The position numbers and the translations under genes were made by a program. Below the pieces are notes generated by a model that worked only from the letters and a program-made list of their open reading frames with translations, ran no database searches and was not told where the DNA came from. From NCBI GenBank assembly GCA_937874345.1, contig CALNBT010000062.1, forward strand, positions 1 to 15,608: DNA of 15,608 bases. Direction: 5' to 3'. Positions 8,341-15,395 of the stretch are shown piece by piece (positions within the stretch are counted from its first letter, which is position 1; the number at the start of each line of letters is the position of its first letter). This DNA comes from an uncultured Prevotella sp. GTDB lineage: Bacteria; Bacteroidota; Bacteroidia; Bacteroidales; Bacteroidaceae.

Positions 8341-8640
8341 TGGTTAGAAGGAGGATTTCCAGTTGTTATAGGTTACAATACTGATTCAAAGAAAATGAGG
8401 CCTTACGATGTCTCCAACAATTCGGCAACGGAAAGCTCTTTAAGAACTCTGAAAGTCGCGATAAAACAAATGAAATACTGAAACGCCCTAATCCAACACT
8501 TTAATCGTAGCTTACTATATAGCAGTAATGATTATCAGAATATTTTGGATAAAAAGAAGAAGAAGATAATACCTAGCATGAGTGAGAGATATGCTCCCTA
8601 TTCCATTGCTGAAAGAGCATATAGTATATTTAAATAGGAT
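8341..8640 (+). other. Spacer with a decayed coding stretch, possibly a transposase remnant
   Basis: This is the left half of a 568-nt gene-free interval (8341-8908). Continuing in the frame of the PH gene past its stop, codons run open to a TGA at 8479-8481 and then on to a TAG near 8636. The translation contains DVSNNSATESSLRTLKVAIK, whose NNxAxES/ER...LK arrangement is loosely reminiscent of the C-terminal catalytic Glu region of DDE transposases. A second piece ends YAPYSIAERAYSIFK. There is no start codon or signal of an intact gene. I read it as possible genetic debris. The transposase assignment is weak, and chance open reading is not excluded. The right half (8641-8908) holds only the promoter-like elements listed separately. 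Confidence 0.3.
8589..8622. repeat. 8-bp inverted repeat in the spacer
   Basis: ATATGCTC and GAGCATAT form a perfect 8-bp stem around an 18-nt loop. The stem is followed by AGTATATTTAAATAG. It could be a weak terminator for the rnr-GH109-PH transcript, since no better hairpin is seen after 8340, or it could be incidental. Confidence 0.3.
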
Positions 8641-8743
8641 CGTAACTACCACCTTTCTATCTTTCAATCTATCCCGATGATAATTAAGGTGGATATAGTA
8701 TCAATCTTTTTTATATATAGAACCAGGGACAAAAGAATTTTAA

Positions 8744-8751
8744 TACCTTTG
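8744..8751 (+). promoter_or_regulatory. -7 element upstream of the SGNH gene (distal)
   Basis: TACCTTTG followed by C matches TAnnTTTG exactly and lies 157 nt upstream of the chosen start at 8909. No TTTG box is found 19-21 nt upstream of it. If used, it would give a leader of about 145 nt in which I see no recognisable riboswitch. Confidence 0.4.
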
Positions 8752-8873
8752 CTCCGCTAACTGACAGATGATACTATCCTTTTAAGCAAGTGTAAAAATA
8801 ATTACTATTATCAACTCAAGGAAAATATGGATATTTTTCAGAAATATTGTGCCGATAATTTTAAAAGTTGAAG

Positions 8874-8881
8874 TACATTTG
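8874..8881 (+). promoter_or_regulatory. -7 element upstream of the SGNH gene (proximal)
   Basis: TACATTTG followed by C matches TAnnTTTG exactly, 27 nt before the ATG at 8909. The nearest upstream TTG is 24 nt away, slightly beyond the usual spacing. The position supports 8909 as the translation start, because an upstream GTG at 8849 would precede this promoter. Confidence 0.45.
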
Positions 8882-8908
8882 CAAAACCTAAATCAAAAAC
8901 AGCGTGCT

Positions 8909-11248
8909 ATGAAGAATTTGTACAACTTAAAATTTAAAAAATTATTAACTACAATTTTTGCAATATTGTTTGCAATGAGTCCATTAGCAGCTAAAAGTAT
9001 TCAAGTGACCAAACTGGACAGCAGGAATACAATTGCTACTAGTTATAATAGTATTGGCGCTTTGCCACAAGAAGTAGATACTTGGGGATATGACAAGAGT
9101 ATCCCACTAATAACAGATGCAGCACAACTATCCAGTAATGCTAATTCTAAAGAGTGTGATTCTAGTGAGGGACACCTTCTTGACGGTGATATAGCAACTT
9201 ATTTTCATACATCCTGGTCCACCGCAAATGGAAGTCCACTACCTAATGCCAACCACTATTTACAGATTCATCTGAACAAAGCTCAACAAGATATTATGTT
9301 TACCTATATAGGTATGGATTGGGCATCTGCTCATAATTCTCCACAAGACGTTACAATTTTAGCAACAAATACTCCTTCTATTGACAATTCGTGGAAAGCT
9401 ATTACAGAACTCAATAATATGATCTCAGAACCAGAAATTTACCCTGCCTATTATACATCGCCACACATTGATTTGGGGGCTGCATATACAGACATTCGTA
9501 TGGTTGTTAATCAAACCACAACGGGCAAAACAGAAGGAACATACGGACGTCACTATTTCTGCCTATCGGAATTTCAGATGTTTCAGGCAATTAAAGGTAT
9601 GGTAGATCCTGGATTACCCATATCTCCATCTGCAAAATCTGCAATCAATGTTGTCTTTATCGGTAATAGTATTACCTATGGAGCCACTCTAAATTCCCCA
9701 TCGACAGAAGCACCTCCTATCAAAACTGGCGAAATTCTTTCTAAAAAGACACAACTCCCCATTCACATTCGTAATTGCGGCGTTTCAGGGATGACTACCG
9801 TTGACTGGCAACCCAATGGTCAATTATTCAATAATGCACTTGGTGCAGCAATGTCTCTACAAAAGCAAGGTGGTCATTTATTTTTTTCCATGACGCTCGG
9901 AACGAACGATAGTGCAGAACAAGGTCCGACAGGGGCACCAGTATCTCCCGATAATTACAAAAAGAACGTACAAAACATAATCAATTCATGTCTCTCTCAA
10001 TTCCCTGATGCAACAATCATCTTGAACTACCCTATCTGGTACAGTCCAACAACACATAATAGTAGTACCTATTTACAAGCCGGATTAGACAGGCTCATAT
10101 CCTACCATCCTATTATCGACCAAATCGTATCAGAAAACCAAGCTAATGGAAAATCTGTTTATCCTGGAATAAAAGAGGCTTTCGACTTTTTTAAGGACAA
10201 TAAAAGCTACTATACAGAAGAAATGGGAGTAGACGGTCCGTTTTATCTGCATCCCAACTCCACAGGAGCTATCAAGTTAGCCGAGTTTTGGAGTCAGGCT
10301 ATAGTTAATCATATTCCTCAACTAGATTCTATTATTCAACGCCACAAATCTTATTGTCTCATTGATTCCGCATTATCCGTCATAAATAATTGTTACAAAT
10401 GCACTTATAATACTGGCGATCCTATCATAACGAATGCCACAGATAATGATCCACTCTGCCAACTATCAACAAATCAAGGATCTGTCTATAGTGGACTTTT
10501 TTCTAATCTCATTGATAACCAACTGAGTACTTTTTTCCAAAGCGACACAAAGACACCCCTACTAACAGACCCACATTATTTGCAAATAGATACAAAAAGA
10601 GATACTGTTAATACTTTCTGCTTCTCCATGAAACAGCGGACGATCGACAACCCTCTCTCTACCAACAGCCATTTCCCTACTGACATAACCATCATGGCCA
10701 GTAATGATACTACCGCCGGATGGACACACATTGGGGGACTCCACTGGAATATGCCGACAAATGTAGATATTAACTATTTGTCACCATTTATAATTTTTGA
10801 TAGACCCTACCGGTTTATACGTTTACAAGTAAATAGTACTGTCGCACAAACATTGAGTGGTGGAGGAGTTCCATATTTTGACATGGGTGAAATACAACTA
10901 TATGCGGGTAGTATTAATACAAAAACATCGGACTATACAACCATTTCGGGTATGGCTGAAGCATGTAATCAACTCAAAAACGCTTGTTTGACGTTTGCAA
11001 ACCAATTGGACACCTCTGAAAAGCCGCTTTCCACAATACAAAATGATGAGTTAGAACAAGGCATACAACACATTTACGACCTAAAAAATGCGGTCTCATC
11101 AATAAAGAATCCTAATATCATACGCAATGATATGGATATCTATACAATCGATGGTAAACACCTTTCTCACACCAAAGATTTGAAGAGTTTAAATCATTTA
11201 TCAAAAGGAATCTATATTATTGGAAATAAAAAAGTCTGTGTGAAATAG
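8909..11248 (+). CDS. Secreted multidomain SGNH/GDSL hydrolase with flanking discoidin-like domains
   Basis: A 779-residue exported esterase candidate. The signal peptide (MKNLYNLKFKKLLTTIFAIL, then FAMSPLAAK) is obtained only from the ATG at 8909. A GTG 60 nt upstream would bury it. An F5/8C (CBM32)-like beta-sandwich occupies about residues 50-225. An SGNH domain follows (about 245-475) with block I GNSIT (Ser254), block II GVSGMT, block III GTND (Gly331, Asn333) and block V DGPFYLHPN (Asp442, His448). A second F5/8C-like domain (about 515-670), a short helical segment and a tail IYTIDGKH...KGIYII...KVCVK complete the protein. The family removes acyl groups, commonly O-acetyl, from glycans. 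The actual substrate is unknown. The tail resembles Bacteroidetes cell-surface sorting tails. The GH97 gene follows in the same direction after 142 nt. Confidence 0.83.
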   Translation: MKNLYNLKFKKLLTTIFAILFAMSPLAAKSIQVTKLDSRNTIATSYNSIGALPQEVDTWGYDKSIPLITDAAQLSSNANSKECDSSEGHLLDGDIATYFHTSWSTANGSPLPNANHYLQIHLNKAQQDIMFTYIGMDWASAHNSPQDVTILATNTPSIDNSWKAITELNNMISEPEIYPAYYTSPHIDLGAAYTDIRMVVNQTTTGKTEGTYGRHYFCLSEFQMFQAIKGMVDPGLPISPSAKSAINVVFIGNSITYGATLNSPSTEAPPIKTGEILSKKTQLPIHIRNCGVSGMTTVDWQPNGQLFNNALGAAMSLQKQGGHLFFSMTLGTNDSAEQGPTGAPVSPDNYKKNVQNIINSCLSQFPDATIILNYPIWYSPTTHNSSTYLQAGLDRLISYHPIIDQIVSENQANGKSVYPGIKEAFDFFKDNKSYYTEEMGVDGPFYLHPNSTGAIKLAEFWSQAIVNHIPQLDSIIQRHKSYCLIDSALSVINNCYKCTYNTGDPIITNATDNDPLCQLSTNQGSVYSGLFSNLIDNQLSTFFQSDTKTPLLTDPHYLQIDTKRDTVNTFCFSMKQRTIDNPLSTNSHFPTDITIMASNDTTAGWTHIGGLHWNMPTNVDINYLSPFIIFDRPYRFIRLQVNSTVAQTLSGGGVPYFDMGEIQLYAGSINTKTSDYTTISGMAEACNQLKNACLTFANQLDTSEKPLSTIQNDELEQGIQHIYDLKNAVSSIKNPNIIRNDMDIYTIDGKHLSHTKDLKSLNHLSKGIYIIGNKKVCVK

Positions 11249-11390
11249 CATCCAAATCCTGGACCACAATGCATAGAATATGCGACACGAAACGATTTAG
11301 AATACAACAACATAGCACTCTCATACAAATTATCTATTACAGATATATTTCCTATGTAGAATATTATCAAAAATACTAACAACAAACAAC

Positions 11391-14300
11391 ATGAAGAATT
11401 TCTATTACATTAAACTGTTTATGATCTTTTTTGCAGCATGGCTAACCTTTAATTTGCCTGCAAACGCAAACAACATCGGGAAGACAACATCTCCCGATGG
11501 AAAAAATGTTGTAAACATATTATTAGACGATGCCGGCTGCCTTAGCTATACAGTCACAAGAACAGGTCAGCCCTTTATCGGTCCCTCTTCCATGGGACTG
11601 AATGCAGACAATGAAGATTTTAGTAACGGTCTGGTTTTTGAATCGAGTAATGATGAAACAATTAATGAGAATTACACTTTACCCACAGGAAAAACAAGCA
11701 AATACCAAAATATTTGCAATGAAACCACTTTCAGTTTCTCAAAAGATATATATAAGTTAAAAATTGTTGTTCGTTGCTACAATGATGGTATCGCCTTCCG
11801 GTATATCATTGACGGTAATGGCACAATAAATATAACTGGAGAGAAAAGTGAAGTGCAAATACCAACACTCACAACATGTTGGGGCGAGCAGTATGTATCC
11901 GACTATTCAACACAATATCCGGCACGAACATGGGTAGAAACAACAGCCTTACCAGACCATAAGATGTGCGCTCCCATCCTTGTAAGATCATCAATAGGAG
12001 ATGATGCATGGGCATTGATAACTGAATCTGAAGTTTTAGGATCATATAGTGCATCTGCTATGATTAGCGGTGATGTTTCAGAAATAGGAAAGTTTACTTA
12101 TCAGCCTCAAAGTGATGCCTCTGTAACTCTTCCTTTTACTTCTCCGTGGAGGACTGTCTATATTGGTAATTTAAAAGATCTAGTTGTCTCGAACTTGAAT
12201 GAAAATTTAAATAAGCCAACAGATATAAGTGATATGAGTTGGATCAAAGCAGGACTTTCTTCATGGGACTGGGGAGGTCAGGATGGAAGTCAAACTAATG
12301 ATATCAATGTCATAAAAGATTATATAAATATGGCTTATGAGATGGGATGGCCTTACTACACATTAGATGAAGGATGGGCATATTCTTCTTATCCATTAAA
12401 GGATGTGACAGACTACGCTAAATCAAAAGGAGTTAAAGTGTTTATATGGTCACACTCAAGGCGTTTTGAAAATGATGAAAATCAAATCAGAGAGATTCTT
12501 AATAATTGGAAAACATTGGGATTTGCCGGGGCTAAAATAGATTTCTTTGATGGAGATGCACAAAACGTGATGCAAAAAGAAGAAATGATATTACGCGTGG
12601 CGGCAGACCTTCACATGATGATTAATTTTCATGGCTGCACCAAACCGACAGGCCTTCGCAGAACTTATCCTAATTTAATTACGAGTGAAGCTGTATATGG
12701 AGGTGAACAATATTTCTTCAATCACCTCGCCACACCAGCCAATCACAATGTTACGCTGGCACTTACCCGTAATGTCATTGGACCAATGGATTATACGCCA
12801 ACAGAATTCGCACGCAAAGATGGTGTTATTCGTCACACAACAACATGGAGCCATCAAACGGCATTGGCGACCATTTATGAATCTGGAATACAAACAATGA
12901 GCGATTCACATTATAATGTGGTATACAATATCGTCGCACCATTATTAAAAGTTCTTCCTGCCGCTTGGGACGAAACACAATGTATTGAAGCCTCACCTGA
13001 CGAATATGTAACGATAGCACGTAGAAGCGGAGACGATTGGTACATTGGCTCTATTAGTAAAGATGCCCACACATTATCTTTACCACTATCTTTTTTGGGA
13101 GACGGTAATTATACAGCCCAATTTTATACAGATGGAACATGTCCTTCAGACATTCAATATAAAGAACAGCAAGTAGATAAAACAACATCTATAGATCTAT
13201 CTGTAAAAGCCACAGGTGGAATGACTGTTCGCATTTCAAAGAACCCAATCAAACAACCTAAATTTATTGTAGCCGAAGCAGAAGATGGTATACGCAGTTC
13301 TGGTTCTACCTTAGAAACAGACAATAATGGTAACTGCTCCGGTGGTAAATTCATCGGATTCTTAGGAAAAGGCAACACACTTACCAATACTGTGACAGTA
13401 GATAAAGCCGGTAAATATAATCTTACCGTATTCTTCATCACTCAAGATACTCGTAACTGCTACATTAGTGTTAATAATGTGAACAAAACATATTATTCTT
13501 TCCCTGGAAACGGATTTTCATGGGGCAGTGATGGATTAGCATTCAAAACCGTACAGATTGATCTTAACGAAGGGGAAAATAAAATTGTTTTAGGTAATGA
13601 CAATGATAACTGTCCTAATATAGACCGTTTGGTTATCAGTCCATCTGATGACTATAAGAATGTTAATATTAGCGCCATCAACAATTTATTAGACAAAAGC
13701 GGATATTCATCTTCAGAAGATATCTCCATTAATCTGAAGAACAATAGTCAAACCGACCTGACTAATGTACCGATATCCTACTCTATCAATGGAGGAGTAA
13801 AAGTTACAGAACAGATACCTTCCTTAAAAGCCGGAGAAAGTACAAATTATATATTTTCTGAAAAAGCGGACTTTTCCGCCATACAAGTCTATCGTATTCA
13901 AACGTGGGTTGAACCCGATCATTCTCAAAATATAGAAGGAGACATGAAATCAACAACCTTTGCAAACATCCCTAACGATGCTGCTGTAAGTTGGTCTTCA
14001 AAGGGTAGTAGTATATATTCTTACAGTGCTCAACAGAATGACAGTGAGGCTGCCAACAAAATAATTGACAATGATAAAATGACAAAATGGTGCGAAACTG
14101 TCAATAACAATCCATGGACTATTATTCAGTTACCTCAAATTTATGATGTAAACAGATTTGTCATGTATGATTGTCTTACACAAGAACAAATCAAGAATGT
14201 AGACCAGTATGACATATATACCAGTATAGATTCGCCTGAAAAGAACAATTGGACAAAAATAATAAGTACAGACAATCGTAAATCCGAGAACATTAAAATA

Positions 14301-14948
14301 GACAACATAACTCCCCAACAAGCACACTATATAAAACTTGTTTTAACACGCCCCGAAGGTGATAATGCAATACGGGTTTATGGATTTGACGTTTTTGGTA
14401 CCGAATCAGAATCAGTTCAATTAGATGCTTCCGGCTATCTAGCTTATGCTTCTTCAAACAATATCAACTACGCTGCCACAGAAGGACTTACAGCATATGC
14501 GATAAAATATGACGGAACAAACATAAGCCTAACAGAAATCAAGAATACGGTACCGGCAAATACCGGTGTATTATTGAAAGGAACACCCAATACAAGTTAT
14601 ACGTTGGTCCATTACACGGACGGTGTAAATATAATCAACGACCTCATTGGAACAGCCAACAGTGAGCAGATTTCAGATAATACATTCTTTACACTTAAAG
14701 ATGGAAGTGAAGGATTCGGCTTTTATCGTCTTAGCCTTGGAGAGAAAGTTCCCATTCACAGTGCCTACTTGGTTTCCAATACTAATAAAGATTTTATCTC
14801 CATTAACAATACAACAGGAATCAGCTTACCTTCAACATTAGATAAGGATAAAGACCACTCCAATAGCTATTCTATCAGCGGACAACGTGTGGACAAAGAT
14901 TTTAAGGGTATTATCATCCACAAGGGTGGAAAATATATAAAAAAATAG
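11391..14948 (+). CDS. Secreted multidomain GH97 glycoside hydrolase (SusB-like family), possible alpha-galactosidase
   Basis: A 1185-residue exported enzyme, far longer than typical single-module GH97 proteins (about 650-750). A signal peptide ends near residue 26 (PANANNIG). The N-terminal GH97 beta-sandwich spans about 28-280. The TIM barrel (about 285-560) has YYTLDEGW (322-329), AKIDFFDGD (Asp384) and TSEAVYGGEQY (Glu433, Glu439). A beta C-domain closes the core. Added modules are CBM35/CBM6-like (about 624-750, starting IVAEAEDG), CARDB-like (about 757-860), F5/8C-like (about 868-1003), a beta domain with VPANTGVLLKGTP common in Prevotella proteins (about 1010-1137), and a tail GQRV...KGIIIHKGGKYIKK. 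GH97 contains inverting alpha-glucosidases and retaining alpha-galactosidases. The KxDFF Asp384 suggests a retaining nucleophile by analogy, so alpha-galactosidase is favoured but unproven. Upstream, 11344-11351 (TATATTTC) is at best a weak promoter. Confidence 0.88.
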   Translation: MKNFYYIKLFMIFFAAWLTFNLPANANNIGKTTSPDGKNVVNILLDDAGCLSYTVTRTGQPFIGPSSMGLNADNEDFSNGLVFESSNDETINENYTLPTGKTSKYQNICNETTFSFSKDIYKLKIVVRCYNDGIAFRYIIDGNGTINITGEKSEVQIPTLTTCWGEQYVSDYSTQYPARTWVETTALPDHKMCAPILVRSSIGDDAWALITESEVLGSYSASAMISGDVSEIGKFTYQPQSDASVTLPFTSPWRTVYIGNLKDLVVSNLNENLNKPTDISDMSWIKAGLSSWDWGGQDGSQTNDINVIKDYINMAYEMGWPYYTLDEGWAYSSYPLKDVTDYAKSKGVKVFIWSHSRRFENDENQIREILNNWKTLGFAGAKIDFFDGDAQNVMQKEEMILRVAADLHMMINFHGCTKPTGLRRTYPNLITSEAVYGGEQYFFNHLATPANHNVTLALTRNVIGPMDYTPTEFARKDGVIRHTTTWSHQTALATIYESGIQTMSDSHYNVVYNIVAPLLKVLPAAWDETQCIEASPDEYVTIARRSGDDWYIGSISKDAHTLSLPLSFLGDGNYTAQFYTDGTCPSDIQYKEQQVDKTTSIDLSVKATGGMTVRISKNPIKQPKFIVAEAEDGIRSSGSTLETDNNGNCSGGKFIGFLGKGNTLTNTVTVDKAGKYNLTVFFITQDTRNCYISVNNVNKTYYSFPGNGFSWGSDGLAFKTVQIDLNEGENKIVLGNDNDNCPNIDRLVISPSDDYKNVNISAINNLLDKSGYSSSEDISINLKNNSQTDLTNVPISYSINGGVKVTEQIPSLKAGESTNYIFSEKADFSAIQVYRIQTWVEPDHSQNIEGDMKSTTFANIPNDAAVSWSSKGSSIYSYSAQQNDSEAANKIIDNDKMTKWCETVNNNPWTIIQLPQIYDVNRFVMYDCLTQEQIKNVDQYDIYTSIDSPEKNNWTKIISTDNRKSENIKIDNITPQQAHYIKLVLTRPEGDNAIRVYGFDVFGTESESVQLDASGYLAYASSNNINYAATEGLTAYAIKYDGTNISLTEIKNTVPANTGVLLKGTPNTSYTLVHYTDGVNIINDLIGTANSEQISDNTFFTLKDGSEGFGFYRLSLGEKVPIHSAYLVSNTNKDFISINNTTGISLPSTLDKDKDHSNSYSISGQRVDKDFKGIIIHKGGKYIKK

Positions 14949-14967
14949 AATAGAAGATGCCTATATC

Positions 14968-15026
14968 ATGAAAGAGCTCCCCCAATGATTTATCGAACAA
15001 AAAATAAGTCAGGTGAGCTCTTTCAT
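14968..15026. repeat. Perfect 12-bp inverted repeat after the GH97 gene
   Basis: ATGAAAGAGCTC (14968-14979) and GAGCTCTTTCAT (15015-15026) are exact reverse complements separated by 35 nt. It begins 20 nt after the GH97 stop. The long loop and the lack of a following T run make it an unusual intrinsic terminator. It could still fold in the GH97 mRNA 3' end, or mark an element boundary. Confidence 0.55.
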
Positions 15027-15081
15027 AAACGTTATAAGCATCCATCTAACATCTCTGGAATGAGGATGAAGCAAATTGCTT

Positions 15082-15214
15082 TTGACATTATAAAAAAAAG
15101 ACAATTCTTGTACCACATAGAAGCAACCAACAGATATGATAATCTCAAAGGTTCCATGGTTTTCAGTATCCTAATCAATGGATGATTTACAACCTCAGAG
15201 CATCGGATTCTTAA
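15082..15214 (+). pseudogene. Decayed partial copy of the 3' end of the PH-domain gene
   Basis: The segment 15120-15179 aligns without gaps to 8245-8304 at 48 of 60 positions. The following 41 nt align to 8305-8346 with one missing base and 32 matches, so the overall identity is about 79%. In translation, EATNRYDNLKGSMVFS corresponds to EATNKFDHIKDPIVFS. After the one-base deletion the shifted frame continues MIYNLRASDS-stop (TAA at 15212-15214) against MIDNLKPSDS-stop in the intact gene. Weaker similarity may extend upstream to about 14990, with extra bases inserted. There is no start, no transmembrane part and a frameshift, so it is a remnant. It could derive from a duplication of the gene at 7870-8340 or from a second diverged paralogue. 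Confidence 0.75.
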
Positions 15215-15340
15215 TGGTTCGAAAAAGAAATTGAAAAGGATAACTGTTTAAAGTTCTTGAACATCTTATCCCTTTCCTCGATAAATTGAAGCATGAAACA
15301 TACAAAGAGATTAGATGTACATTCTACATAATAGATTTAA

Positions 15341-15371
15341 AAAGGCCGTTTTGCAGAGTAAAACGGCCTTT
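15341..15371 (-). terminator. Rho-independent terminator of the GH2 gene
   Basis: A perfect 12-bp stem (AAAGGCCGTTTT / AAAACGGCCTTT) closes a 7-nt loop. On the minus strand the GC-rich core runs into a stretch of five T then AAAT, 24 nt after the GH2 stop codon. On the plus strand the T run is shorter (CCTTTATG), so it acts mainly for the minus-strand gene but may also stop GH97 read-through. Confidence 0.85.
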
Positions 15372-15395
15372 ATGAATGATGTATTTCGTCATTTT

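Larger units (their letters stand above)
14949..15395. other. Gene-free interval between GH97 and the GH2 gene
   Basis: This 447-nt interval contains no convincing intact gene. It holds a 12-bp inverted repeat (14968-15026), a decayed partial copy of the PH-domain gene (to 15214), about 125 nt in which I recognise nothing, and the terminator at 15341-15371. No clear terminator for GH97 itself was found unless the inverted repeat serves. Confidence 0.7.

Noticed and set aside
8849..8908. GTG start giving a longer SGNH protein
   Set aside because: It would place 20 residues ahead of a clear signal peptide and would start upstream of the TACATTTG promoter-like element; the ATG at 8909 fits better.
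11249..11390. Strong independent promoter or terminator between the SGNH and GH97 genes
   Set aside because: Only TATATTTC at 11344-11351 (one fixed base off) and no hairpin were seen, so neither is supported; co-transcription remains possible.
14985..15185. 66-codon plus-strand reading frame downstream of GH97
   Set aside because: Its C-terminal half is the recognisable decayed PH-gene copy and its end is created by the one-base deletion. There is no promoter or family support for it as a real gene.
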